Part shown: one piece after another, positions 26,185-35,110 of the stretch | How the letters are laid out: every line of letters begins with the position of its first letter | Position numbering within the stretch: the first letter of the stretch is position 1 | From: Paenibacillus assamensis DSM 18201 | GTDB taxonomy: Bacteria > Bacillota > Bacilli > Paenibacillales > Paenibacillaceae | Reading direction: 5' to 3' | Assembly: GCF_000422445.1 (NCBI RefSeq) | Contig: NZ_AULU01000003.1 | Span: forward strand, 434,001 to 498,000 | Length of the DNA stretch: 64,000 bases | Notes under the pieces: model-generated | Seen by the model: only the letters and a program-made list of their open reading frames with translations | What the model was told of the DNA's origin: nothing | Databases searched by the model: none | Program-made: the position numbers and the translations under genes

Positions 26185-26844
26185 TTAGGACCACTCCGCT
26201 TCTCTTATTCGCTCCAAACCAGTAAGCATAGTTTGCGACTGCATCTTGTTCCACCATGTATATGCTTCTCTTGCTTCCTTGCCATTACGAGGCGAAGGTG
26301 AAGTCGTAGATGGCCTCCTATCAGCAATACACTGTACATATTCGGCTACTTGATCCTTCATCGTATACTGAAGGCGATGCCAACCTGCCAGCGCTTGCTC
26401 CAATGCTGCACACCGTTCACCATGCTCCGTCCCTATAGCTAGCGGAAGCGGACGATGCAGCAATACAGGAGGCACATATACAACATCTCCCGAGAAACGT
26501 TGAGACTGATTCAGCTGTTGCCGCATCATCGTTGTCGTTCCAGGCTGTACTTCAGCCGCAATGACAACGAGTGCATGTTCAGCTACATGAGGCAGCAGCC
26601 ATTCCACGAGCGAATGTGGATCAAGTGAAGTAGACGCGCTCCTATTGACGAAAAAGAGTACATCTGAGCGCTTCACTGCATACGAAGCATTGATCGTACA
26701 CAGCAGCCGATCTCCTAGTTCCTGCCGCCATCGTTCTGCACATGGTGCGCTATTCGCTACGAGCCATACATCGTGCTTTAAGCCAGCAAGTCTAATGGCC
26801 AATGACAAGCCTTGGAGATCCCCACCTAGCACAGCGCATCTCAT
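26185..26844 (-). CDS. truncated nucleotide-sugar dehydrogenase-like protein (NAD domain only)
   Basis: The ~219-residue protein aligns by eye with the N-terminal Rossmann half of UDP-glucose dehydrogenase: CAVLGGDLQGLSLAIRLAG replaces the usual GxGYVG loop, SDVLFFV corresponds to ADVIFIAV, and VVIAAEVQPGTT to the VTKSTVPVGT strand. The central and C-terminal domains with the catalytic Cys and UDP-sugar site are absent, and the Gly-rich loop is altered. It probably has no dehydrogenase activity. Intact coding length, ATG with AGGAGG, and 1-nt spacing to the LCP gene argue against a dead gene. Confidence 0.7.
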   Translation of the reverse strand: MRCAVLGGDLQGLSLAIRLAGLKHDVWLVANSAPCAERWRQELGDRLLCTINASYAVKRSDVLFFVNRSASTSLDPHSLVEWLLPHVAEHALVVIAAEVQPGTTTMMRQQLNQSQRFSGDVVYVPPVLLHRPLPLAIGTEHGERCAALEQALAGWHRLQYTMKDQVAEYVQCIADRRPSTTSPSPRNGKEAREAYTWWNKMQSQTMLTGLERIREAEWS

Positions 26845-26871
26845 CACCTATCCTCCTATAATTGATAGTTG

Positions 26872-27750
26872 TTAGCTGCGTATTTCCAGCGTTTGAATAT
26901 AATCTGCCAACGCCTCACGCCATGGTCGTAGAGAAGGTAGTCCATGAAGCGTCAGTGCTCTTCCTGCTAATACCGAGTAGGCTGGGCGTCTAGCTGGGCG
27001 AGGAAATTGTGAGGTTGGCACCGATCTTACTTTGACATTCAAATTTGCTTCTTCCATAATGGCGGAAGCGAATTGATACCAAGAGCAGCTGCCAGAATTC
27101 GAGACATGGTACGTTCCGAACCAATCTGTCTGTATCAATTTAAGAAGGCATTCGGCTAAATCCTTCGTATAAGTGGGGCTACCTATCTGATCATGAACCA
27201 CTTTTAGTTCATGATTGGTTTTGCCCAGTTCCAGCATCGTCTTTACAAAATTAGATCCATGCCTGCCAAAAACCCATGAAGTACGCACGATAAACGCACG
27301 GCGGTTCAATTGACATACGATTTTTTCCGCTTCCCGCTTAGAAGAACCGTACACATTAATCGGTCTTGGCGTAGCAAATTCATCATATGGTCTCGTACTT
27401 CGCCCGTCGAACACATAATCCGTGCTGAGCATTAGTATTTTCGCATCAACTGATTCAGCAGCGGCAGCAACATTACGCGAACCATACACATTCACGCGAT
27501 ATGCTTCATCACGCTCATTTTCTGCCTGGTCCACCTTCGTATAGGCAGCTGCGTGAATAATGCCCCAAGGCTTTATCCGGCCAATTACTTCATGAACTTG
27601 CTCACTATCGGTAATGTCTAAATTCGCACGAGTACACCCTATCGCAGGCACATTATGTTTATCCAGCAGCTCCATAATGTCTGTACCAAGCTGCCCTGAC
27701 GCACCTGTAACCAATAACGGTCTGTTCATCTGCATTTCTATTCCACTCAT
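26872..27750 (-). CDS. dTDP-4-dehydrorhamnose reductase (RmlD family)
   Basis: This extended short-chain dehydrogenase makes dTDP-L-rhamnose in the last Rml step. Motifs are TGASGQLGTDI near residue 14, HAAAYTKVDQAE near 70, STDYVFDG near 110, YGSSKREAEK with the catalytic Tyr/Lys, and RTSWVFG, all typical of RmlD. ATG 27750 is preferred over an upstream GTG. rmlA, rmlB and rmlC are not in the window, so rhamnose precursor must come from elsewhere, or this reductase acts on a related 4-keto sugar. Confidence 0.88.
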   Translation of the reverse strand: MSGIEMQMNRPLLVTGASGQLGTDIMELLDKHNVPAIGCTRANLDITDSEQVHEVIGRIKPWGIIHAAAYTKVDQAENERDEAYRVNVYGSRNVAAAAESVDAKILMLSTDYVFDGRSTRPYDEFATPRPINVYGSSKREAEKIVCQLNRRAFIVRTSWVFGRHGSNFVKTMLELGKTNHELKVVHDQIGSPTYTKDLAECLLKLIQTDWFGTYHVSNSGSCSWYQFASAIMEEANLNVKVRSVPTSQFPRPARRPAYSVLAGRALTLHGLPSLRPWREALADYIQTLEIRS

Positions 27751-27894
27751 ACATTCACCACCATTTCTCATCTGGATGCACATTCACGGCTTGTGAAGCT
27801 ATTGCTGTCAGATAAGGTAGATTGAATTGTGAGTGTAAATTGCCATGAAGTGAGTAAAGACGAACGTGTAACGAAGCCGTAAGTAACAGAAGAA

Positions 27895-27920
27895 GAGGCG
27901 GTGCTCATTCCGTCCGCCCC
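27895..27920 (-). terminator. possible intra-operon hairpin before rmlD
   Basis: On the minus strand GGGGCGG pairs with CCGCCTC around a 12-nt loop and is followed by TCTTCTTCTG, an interrupted pyrimidine tract. It lies in the 195-bp gap between the beta-helix gene and the RmlD gene, the widest gap in the downstream half of the operon. It could attenuate transcription of the last genes. Confidence 0.35.
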
Positions 27921-27945
27921 TTCACGTCATTGTACGTTTTACCTA

Positions 27946-29799
27946 TTAAAATGGTGTCTGTACGATAATTGGTGTATTTCCGATTGCTACTGTCTTTTCT
28001 CCACTCAACGGAGTCATTTCCGAAACAATCGTATTGTTAATCCAAGACAACTGTTGATGCGCGCGGTCTGCTACACCTAAGCTTCTAAGCAATAGCCCCG
28101 TGTACATCTTCGATGTCGTACGATCTTCTACTACGACATTATTTCGTACGAAGCAGTTAGAGAAGAGTGGGTTCTCATATAACGCAATACCCGAGCTGTA
28201 TCCTTCTTTGCCACTGTATAACGCGCCTGGGTTAACGATTGTATTTTCCTCAACAACTACGTTGTTCTGTACCCCTTCAATGTTCCAAGTGATACCGTTG
28301 GTATACGCATTGCGTATAATGTTTCCTTTAATAAGAAGACCTTCTACTTTGGTGCCACTACCTTGTAAAGATAAGTCGATGCCGGCAGCGTGGGGAGCAA
28401 GCGTCATATAGTTGCCGCCAGGATGTTTGAAGTCAATGAAGTTGTCTGTAATCGCAATGTTGATCCAAGCATCACCGCTAGGATGATGGAATTGAATACC
28501 TGCTGATTCTGCATTGGTGGATAAAAATCCGCCACCACGAGCATTCACGATAATGCTGTTGTTCGTTATCGTTAGCTGCTTCACATCTCCGCGGGTAGCC
28601 CATAAGCTCATACCGAATACAGCATCTTCGATGCGGTTATTTGTAATGAGGTTGTTCTCGTTCTTGTAGTCTCTGTTGGCTGTGGATGCGTAAATGATGC
28701 CTGTGCGGAATTTCTTCGTAACGTTATAACTTACGACTTTGCCGAAACCGTGTACTTCTATCGCCGTATTACTGCCAGCGCCTCCGGCTTCAAAATAGTT
28801 TCGCGTAATAATGGCATTGTTGCCGACAGCGTAAATCGTAGAGGTATCAAAGAAGAATGGAGCTCCTACTCCCATATTAAGAAACTGACAATCTTGCACG
28901 ACTAAATCATCGACTACATTTGCCATCACACTTTGAATGGATAAGCTGTTCCTAACGGTAACACCTTGGAACTGCGCTCCCTTTCCTGTGTAAAGTGTGA
29001 ACACGCGCATGGCGTTGTTCGTATCGCTTGGCTTCTCCGTAATCGGATTATTTTGTGCATTTGCATCCACAGTCAATTCTCTAACATATATATGATCGAT
29101 CGGCTTCGTAAATTCAAACACCGTATTGTACTTGCCCATATTATTTCTAACTTTCAACGTTCCACGGCCTTCAAGCGAGACATGCCCTGGCATACTAATA
29201 ATCGTCTGTTGAGGTACCGTCATTGTACCGAGCACATAGTTGCGATTTTGAGTGAAATGAACCGCTGCTCCCTTCTTTAAGGTGGTTGCAAAGTTCACTG
29301 CCTCTTGAATAAAAGGCCTATCATCTTGAATTGCATTTCCTAGTGCGCCGAACCACTCAGGATATACTTTCTTAATTGTACCTGTGGCGACAACGCTTCC
29401 ATCTCCAGTAAAGAGCGTATACAGGCCACCTTGCAATCCGCCATCCAACTTCAACGTCTTGCCCGAAGCCACTTTAATATTCGCATTTTGCCCAAATACA
29501 AGGGTCAGCTCTTTACGAAATACGAGATCTTCATTCAGCACATAGGTTCCTGTTGGAAAATAGATTTTGCCGGACAACATTTCACTTGCTTTACGCAAAG
29601 CTGTGGTATCATCTGTCGTTCCATTCCCTGTTGCTCCAAGTGACTTAATATTGGTGCCTTGTGGCGCAGGGGTCTCTAATGCTGCAGCTGTATTCTCCGA
29701 AGAAGAGTTCCACTGTATGCCAACAATAACAAAAATAACACCTATAACAAGCATCCATTTCTTACATCGTTGTAAACACATATTCGTTTTATGCCCCAT
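27946..29799 (-). CDS. secreted right-handed beta-helix protein (pectate-lyase-like)
   Basis: The ~617-residue protein has a basic start and one hydrophobic helix (about residues 14-30, signal anchor or signal peptide). Near residue 50, IKSLGATGNGTTDDTTAL is the typical entry of the pectate-lyase-3/tailspike superfamily, followed by many short NNxI-type beta-helix coils. Such proteins cleave or modify polysaccharides outside the cell. Inside an exopolysaccharide operon it is probably a lyase, hydrolase or epimerase acting on the cluster's polymer. No active site can be assigned by eye. ATG 29799 has AGAGGTG upstream. Confidence 0.85.
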   Translation of the reverse strand: MGHKTNMCLQRCKKWMLVIGVIFVIVGIQWNSSSENTAAALETPAPQGTNIKSLGATGNGTTDDTTALRKASEMLSGKIYFPTGTYVLNEDLVFRKELTLVFGQNANIKVASGKTLKLDGGLQGGLYTLFTGDGSVVATGTIKKVYPEWFGALGNAIQDDRPFIQEAVNFATTLKKGAAVHFTQNRNYVLGTMTVPQQTIISMPGHVSLEGRGTLKVRNNMGKYNTVFEFTKPIDHIYVRELTVDANAQNNPITEKPSDTNNAMRVFTLYTGKGAQFQGVTVRNSLSIQSVMANVVDDLVVQDCQFLNMGVGAPFFFDTSTIYAVGNNAIITRNYFEAGGAGSNTAIEVHGFGKVVSYNVTKKFRTGIIYASTANRDYKNENNLITNNRIEDAVFGMSLWATRGDVKQLTITNNSIIVNARGGGFLSTNAESAGIQFHHPSGDAWINIAITDNFIDFKHPGGNYMTLAPHAAGIDLSLQGSGTKVEGLLIKGNIIRNAYTNGITWNIEGVQNNVVVEENTIVNPGALYSGKEGYSSGIALYENPLFSNCFVRNNVVVEDRTTSKMYTGLLLRSLGVADRAHQQLSWINNTIVSEMTPLSGEKTVAIGNTPIIVQTPF

Positions 29800-29944
29800 C
29801 CTTTCCACCTCTTTAATGACAGCATAGCTCTATACCATTCATATCCCCTTGGTATCAGCTTCATGCATCATATGCCGAATCCCCTTCGTCCGTATGGTCA
29901 AGCACCCTCTGCACTTGTCCTTCTTAAGGGACGGCAGGTTCCGC

Positions 29945-31066
29945 TTATCCAGATGAGACCTCCGAACAGCTTGATTCCGTTGAAGTATTAAAGAGCAATG
30001 GGTTGCGATACATTGGAAAATAGGCGGATTCAGCTCCAGCTATACCGTACTGTTGATTCAAGATTAGCGCGGCAGCGTCATACAGTGATTGATGCCGAAT
30101 GCGTCGGCCGACATAGAAATCAGCCCATTCACGTTCGTTGAAGCTGCGCTTAAATCGAAACAAGTTGTCGTTCCCCGTTACCCCTCCTCCTAAATGAAGT
30201 TTCTTGAATCCTTGTGACTTCGCCCATAAAGCTGCTTCATAGATGAGCAAATTAATTGGAGCAGCCTTTAAATATGCTTGATCAGAGCCCATAAGATGAT
30301 AATGCGCATAATCACCTTCATGCATAAAGAGACAGGAAGCGATCACCTTGTCATCTGCATGAACTTCTATTAGCTTCACATATCCCTCTAAATAAGACGT
30401 TGTATTTTGGAAAAAGTTGCTATCAAAGTAATAGTATGCACTTGCCTGCTTTTTTAACATGGTCGCGTCGTACAAGCGAATAAGATCATCCAACCGTGTC
30501 GGTTCCTTAATGGTTACGTAAAACCCTTCTTTTTGAGCACGTCTAATCCGATTGCGATTATCCCGCGAGAACGTCTTCAACATATCTTCTTCTGACAGAG
30601 TAAGATCAATAAACACCGTATTGCGCACAAACTCTGGTCTCACATCATCATAATCCCGCCAATTGTTCAATAAAGGATGGAAGCGGACGAACTCCGAGAC
30701 AATACGGTGCTCGCGGCAGTATGCATCAAATTGAAGCTCAAATTTGCGAAACAATCTCGCTCTCCTATCGGCATCGGCTACGTTCGATATCGGTCCACCA
30801 TATCCGTACGGAGTCGTAATATCATAGATGGGTTTGGTCACATTCAGCTCACGCAGCCCTGGGAGATGGCTCGCATCGCGCAATAGGTAAGGATAACAGA
30901 CAAACTCGTCGCCCTCCTCGTAGACAAACAACTGCGACTTGCCTTCCCCATTGTCTTCATAAACCTGACAGTACTCTGCCGAGAAATATACATCTGTATC
31001 AAGTGCAGCTCGCGTATATGTATTCCATTTCTCACGATTCGCCATATCAAGCAAGAAAGCATTCAT
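29945..31066 (-). CDS. FemAB/GNAT-like acyl or aminoacyl transferase
   Basis: The ~373-residue product from ATG 31066 has features of FemAB-type and BioF2-like GNAT proteins: VFIDLTLSEEDMLKTFSRDNRNRIRRAQKEGF near residues 170-200 and FKKLHLGGGV near 305. It begins 23 nt after the formyltransferase stop. Relatives add amino acids to peptidoglycan precursors or acylate amino sugars. In this operon it may decorate the repeat unit; the acyl donor and target cannot be told. A longer frame to 31210 overlaps the previous gene and is not used. Confidence 0.8.
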   Translation of the reverse strand: MNAFLLDMANREKWNTYTRAALDTDVYFSAEYCQVYEDNGEGKSQLFVYEEGDEFVCYPYLLRDASHLPGLRELNVTKPIYDITTPYGYGGPISNVADADRRARLFRKFELQFDAYCREHRIVSEFVRFHPLLNNWRDYDDVRPEFVRNTVFIDLTLSEEDMLKTFSRDNRNRIRRAQKEGFYVTIKEPTRLDDLIRLYDATMLKKQASAYYYFDSNFFQNTTSYLEGYVKLIEVHADDKVIASCLFMHEGDYAHYHLMGSDQAYLKAAPINLLIYEAALWAKSQGFKKLHLGGGVTGNDNLFRFKRSFNEREWADFYVGRRIRHQSLYDAAALILNQQYGIAGAESAYFPMYRNPLLFNTSTESSCSEVSSG

Positions 31067-31088
31067 GAATATTCCATTCCTCCGTACA

Positions 31089-31850
31089 TCATGTATTGTC
31101 ACTAGCAATCGAAACATATACTTTTCCATGATCCGTTTGCATGTATGCAGGTTCATGACCAGGGAACTGAAAGGCACGCGCCGTATTATAAATGAAATGC
31201 GGAGCAGCATGCTCAGGAATTTGCTTCAACATTCTCACTTCTTGTGCTCGATAGGTTCTCGGTTCAACCTGTAATTCCTCAGCTAATGCTAGCTGGTCAA
31301 CGCCCGTCGAATGCCCTTCCCATATGCGAGGCAGCCACTCTTTTAATAGATCTAATCCATATTGATTGCTCAGCTGAAACAATTCATATACCGTGTCAGC
31401 AGGTTTAATAGGGAAGCGTTTCACTCCGATAAGTAAGCCTTCGTCCACCTTTTCATTCATCCAATGGATGCTCGTTCCGTATTCCTCTCGACCTTCTATG
31501 ATGGCAGCTGCGTCACACATGGAACCACGCATTTCAGGCAGAGGAGCTCCATGAAGATTGACGACTCCTAACGTAAAACGCTCTAGGTGACGTGCACGCA
31601 GCAGTTCGTGATAACGAACACTGACCCCTAGATCAGCCTCTAATTCGCACACCTGCTCAAGCTTCAGTACAGGAACTCCTAACCGCCTTGCTTCATCGTA
31701 CATATTTTCGTCCTTTTGAACGAGACGCCACTTCGATAAGGGTTCTGTCGAGCATACGACCCCCAGCACTTCTACCCCCGGCTGACGCAGCAGCCATCTC
31801 AAGCAGTCGACTGCTACGCCCATACTTCCGAATACAATGATTCGCTTCAT
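31089..31850 (-). CDS. sugar N-formyltransferase-like protein
   Basis: The 253-residue protein has the formyltransferase fold of Met-tRNA formyltransferase and sugar N-formyltransferases: VFGSMGVAVDCL at the start, the active-site NLHGAPLPEMRGS near residues 98-110 (Asn and His of the N-H-D triad), and SIHWMNEKVDEG near 126-137 supplying Asp. The usual N10-formyl-THF donor is implied. It lies next to an EpsN-like aminotransferase gene, which suggests the acceptor is a 4-amino-dideoxy nucleotide sugar. It takes the place of the EpsM-type acetyltransferase found in B. subtilis eps. Confidence 0.85.
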   Translation of the reverse strand: MKRIIVFGSMGVAVDCLRWLLRQPGVEVLGVVCSTEPLSKWRLVQKDENMYDEARRLGVPVLKLEQVCELEADLGVSVRYHELLRARHLERFTLGVVNLHGAPLPEMRGSMCDAAAIIEGREEYGTSIHWMNEKVDEGLLIGVKRFPIKPADTVYELFQLSNQYGLDLLKEWLPRIWEGHSTGVDQLALAEELQVEPRTYRAQEVRMLKQIPEHAAPHFIYNTARAFQFPGHEPAYMQTDHGKVYVSIASDNT

Positions 31851-31886
31851 TTTATCTCTACTCTCCTTGCAGAGGTGGTTGGTAGC

Positions 31887-32504
31887 TTACATCGTTTTTG
31901 ATTTCAAGCTGACGCGCCGTTCTCGATCTAGTTCCGCTACAAACATAGTTGGACATACTGCGTTGTTCTTACCCACCGCAACTTGATTAACCGTTTTGAA
32001 CAAAATAACGATGTCCAGCCACATACTTTGTCTCTCGACATAGTCGCGGTCACATTGAAATCTTGCTTGCCACGACAACATGTTGCGACCCGAAATTTGT
32101 GCTAGCCCTGTAATGCCTGGTCGTACAGTAAACCGAACCCGCTCCGCCTCATAATAGTAAGGATTATATTTGCTAGGCAGTGGGCGTGGGCCAACTAGAC
32201 TCATATCTCCCTTTAACACATTGAACAGCTGCGGTAGCTCATCCAAGCTGCTCATGCGTAGAATATTGCCCGCTTTCGTCAAGCGCTGTTCATCAGGCAG
32301 CGGCTCTCCGTTCGGCAGAACTTCATCACTCATCGTTCGAAACTTATATAATTTAAATGACTTCATATGCAAGCCCGTTCGCTCCTGATAGAACATAACG
32401 GGCTTGCCAATAGTTATCCGCACATACATCGCAATTAGAAGCAGTAACGGACTAAACACAATAATTAAAAAGAAAGAAAATACAATGTCAAACAACCGTT
32501 TCAT
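31887..32504 (-). CDS. initiating sugar-phosphate transferase, EpsL/PglC-like
   Basis: This 205-residue monotopic phosphoglycosyl transferase has one N-terminal re-entrant helix ([18 protein letters not shown]), [20 protein letters not shown], the catalytic-site region [27 protein letters not shown] and [15 protein letters not shown]. It resembles PglC and B. subtilis EpsL, which load a diamino or amino-dideoxy sugar phosphate onto undecaprenyl phosphate. ATG 32504 has AAAGGAG 6 nt upstream, within a longer TTG frame. Together with the aminotransferase and formyltransferase it forms an EpsL-EpsN-like block. Confidence 0.92.
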   Translation of the reverse strand: MKRLFDIVFSFFLIIVFSPLLLLIAMYVRITIGKPVMFYQERTGLHMKSFKLYKFRTMSDEVLPNGEPLPDEQRLTKAGNILRMSSLDELPQLFNVLKGDMSLVGPRPLPSKYNPYYYEAERVRFTVRPGITGLAQISGRNMLSWQARFQCDRDYVERQSMWLDIVILFKTVNQVAVGKNNAVCPTMFVAELDRERRVSLKSKTM

Positions 32505-32582
32505 AATGATCTCCTTTAATTTCAAAAGAGTTGTTCCCTAGCGACCACATGTATCATCTAGCTATTCAGGCTTGAGCATCAT

Positions 32583-33749
32583 TCAAGATAAAGAGTAGAT
32601 GGGTCGGAGAGCGGATTGAACACCGTCAATGACTCTGTTCTGATCATCAATAGCCAAGCTTGAGCCTGATGGCAAACAGATCCCTCTCTCGAACAACATG
32701 TCGCTAACACTCTCATTTTCTTCGTGACGATAATAACGGCAGCCAGCGAATAACGGCTGTGCATGCATCGGCTTCCATACTCGTCGAGATTCAATGTTCA
32801 TAACTTCTAGCTCCTGTACTACATCAAGCGGAGAAGCCTCAATAAGATGCGGATCTAGCGTCAAGGTCGTGAGCCAACGCGTCGAACTGCCCCATAATGG
32901 GTCTGGCATAAATGAAATACCTGGTCTGTCACCAAGCGCCTGCTGGTATCTTTCAAATACAGCTCGTCGCAATGCGATCCGCTCGTCGATCACATTCAAT
33001 TGACTGCATCCAATAGCAGCAAGAATGTTGCTCAACCGATAATTGTAACCGACTTGACTATGCTCATAATGATAGGCAGGCAGCTTAGCTTGAGCTGACA
33101 AATAACGTGCATACTCCAACTTGTCACTGTAATTGGACACAAGCGCGCCACCGGCTGAAGTTGTAATCAGCTTATTTCCGTTGAAAGAGTATATCCCGTA
33201 GTCTCCAATTGTTCCTGCCATCTGTCCCTTGTATGTCGCTCCAAGTGCTTCCGCCGCATCTTCTATAACACATATGCCGTACTGCCGACATATTTTCATA
33301 ATGGCATCCATATCGGCACACTGGCCATATAAATGCACAACAATGACTGCTTTGGGCAGTTGACCAAGCATGTTAGCCTCGTACAACGCTCGTTCAAGTG
33401 CACGTGGAGACATATTCCATGTCGTAGGCTCTGAATCTATAAATACAGGTTCTGCACCTAAATAACGGATCGGATTCACACTAGCAACGAACGTAAGCGA
33501 AGAACAAAATACGATATCTCCTTCTTGAACCCCTGCTAATTCGAGTGCAAGATGTATCGCTGCTGTCCCTGAGCACAATGCTACCGTTCCTTCTATTCCT
33601 ACTAATTCGCTTATTTGACGTTCGAATTGCTCGACCATAGGCCCCAGAGGCGCAATCCAATTGCTTGCAAAAGCTTCCGCAATTTTCGCCAACTCTTCTC
33701 CGCTCATATGTGGAGGAGATAAGTATATACGGTCAGATATATTCAACAT
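32583..33749 (-). CDS. PLP-dependent sugar aminotransferase, EpsN/PglE-like
   Basis: The ~388-residue DegT/DnrJ/EryC1 family enzyme would transfer an amino group to a 4-keto-6-deoxy nucleotide sugar. Visible are IYLSPPHMSGEE at the start, SNWIAPLGP, CSGTAAIHLALE, VIEDAAEALGA and SFNGNKLITTS with PLP Lys near residue 190. The overall look, including WNMSPRALERAL and GICLPSGS, is very close to B. subtilis EpsN. Its expected substrate is made by the EpsC-like dehydratase at 45636-47576. ATG 33749 is chosen over GTG 33755 on ribosome-binding-site spacing. Confidence 0.94.
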   Translation of the reverse strand: MLNISDRIYLSPPHMSGEELAKIAEAFASNWIAPLGPMVEQFERQISELVGIEGTVALCSGTAAIHLALELAGVQEGDIVFCSSLTFVASVNPIRYLGAEPVFIDSEPTTWNMSPRALERALYEANMLGQLPKAVIVVHLYGQCADMDAIMKICRQYGICVIEDAAEALGATYKGQMAGTIGDYGIYSFNGNKLITTSAGGALVSNYSDKLEYARYLSAQAKLPAYHYEHSQVGYNYRLSNILAAIGCSQLNVIDERIALRRAVFERYQQALGDRPGISFMPDPLWGSSTRWLTTLTLDPHLIEASPLDVVQELEVMNIESRRVWKPMHAQPLFAGCRYYRHEENESVSDMLFERGICLPSGSSLAIDDQNRVIDGVQSALRPIYSLS

Positions 33750-33765
33750 TCTCACCTTCTAATCA

Positions 33766-35109
33766 TTAAACTGGTACTCTCAATGATGTCTCCCGCTGCG
33801 GCACGAACGGTCTTCCCATAGATATATATTCATATCCTAGTTCCGCCATTTTTTCTGCGCTCCAGCAATTTCGACCATCAATCACTAACGGCCTAGACAT
33901 CGAACCATGCAGCTTCTCCCAATCGGCTTCAACGATCTGTTCCCATTCCGTCAATATCAAACATGCATCGCAATACATAACCGTATCCTGAACAGTAGGC
34001 ATATATACGACTTGATCACCTAGTACATGACGAGCCTCTTCAGCAGCAATAGGATCATAGGCACGAACGATTGCACCTGCTTCTAGCAGCTTCGGAATAA
34101 TCGTCAACGAAGGTGCATCTCTTACATCATTCGTATTGGGCTTAAATGCTAGACCCAGCACTGCGATTCGTTTACCTGCAAGCGTACCTAGTGACTGCTG
34201 CAGCTTATCTATGACGATAAGACGCTGTTTTTCATTCGTATCAATGACCGCTTCAAGAATCGAGAACGAACAGCCCGCTTCTTGCGTTAAATGGCGAAGC
34301 GCATACGTATCCTTCGGAAAGCAAGAGCCTCCATAGCCGATTCCTGCCTGCAAAAATCGATGACCGATTCTGCTGTCCAGTCCCATACCCTGTGCCACTT
34401 CATCTACGTCAGCCCCGAGCTGGTCACATAGATTAGCAATGGAATTGATATAGGAAATTTTCATAGCTAAGAAACAATTAGAAGCGTATTTAATAAGCTC
34501 CGCACTCTCGATAGAGGTCTTCAAAACAACAGTGCCGAACGGCTCATGAAGCTCTGCAATAATAGCTGCAGCTTCAGGCCGATCGGCACCAATTACTGTC
34601 CGTTCCATATTTAAGCAATCATAAACCGCTGATCCTTCTCGTAAAAATTCAGGGTTGGATACGATATCGAACGAATATTGATTATGCGCGGACTCCCCAA
34701 TCCACTGCGCGATCAAACGCCCTGTTCCAACCGGAACTGTACTTTTGGTTACAATGACTTTGTAGCCATTGATCACCGTTCCAATCATACGTGCAGCTTG
34801 CTGAACATAGTCCAGATTGGCTTCACCTGTCTGCGACATGGGTGTCCCAACTGCAATGAAAATAACATCTGCTGTTTGAATGGCAGCGGCGATATCCGTC
34901 GTAAAACTTAGTCTTCCTTGCTGCATGCCTTCCGCTACCAACTTATCAAGCCCAGGTTCATAAATCGGAATTTCGCAGCGTTTCAAACGTTCGATTTTAG
35001 TTGCATCCACATCACAACAAATTACTCGATGCCCCACATGAGCGAAGCAAGTGCCCGAGACGAGCCCAACATAACCCGTGCCAATTACCGCTATTGAATA
35101 GCTCTTCAT
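33766..35109 (-). CDS. UDP-glucose 6-dehydrogenase
   Basis: The 447-residue enzyme oxidises UDP-glucose to UDP-glucuronate. It has the N-terminal GTGYVGLVSGTCFA loop, VTKSTVPVGTG, NPEFLREGSA, the catalytic GGSCFPKD with Cys near residue 261, and LGLAFKPNTNDVRDAPS in the C-terminal domain. The start overlaps the end region of galU, with only 1 nt between stop and ATG and the AGGAGG site inside galU. With GalU and the downstream-acting epimerase it supplies uronic acid precursors. Confidence 0.96.
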   Translation of the reverse strand: MKSYSIAVIGTGYVGLVSGTCFAHVGHRVICCDVDATKIERLKRCEIPIYEPGLDKLVAEGMQQGRLSFTTDIAAAIQTADVIFIAVGTPMSQTGEANLDYVQQAARMIGTVINGYKVIVTKSTVPVGTGRLIAQWIGESAHNQYSFDIVSNPEFLREGSAVYDCLNMERTVIGADRPEAAAIIAELHEPFGTVVLKTSIESAELIKYASNCFLAMKISYINSIANLCDQLGADVDEVAQGMGLDSRIGHRFLQAGIGYGGSCFPKDTYALRHLTQEAGCSFSILEAVIDTNEKQRLIVIDKLQQSLGTLAGKRIAVLGLAFKPNTNDVRDAPSLTIIPKLLEAGAIVRAYDPIAAEEARHVLGDQVVYMPTVQDTVMYCDACLILTEWEQIVEADWEKLHGSMSRPLVIDGRNCWSAEKMAELGYEYISMGRPFVPQRETSLRVPV

Positions 35110-35110
35110 C

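Noticed and set aside
27946-29799. Reading the beta-helix protein as a phage tailspike
   Set aside because: No other phage genes are present; it has a signal-like N-terminus and lies within a co-directional polysaccharide operon.
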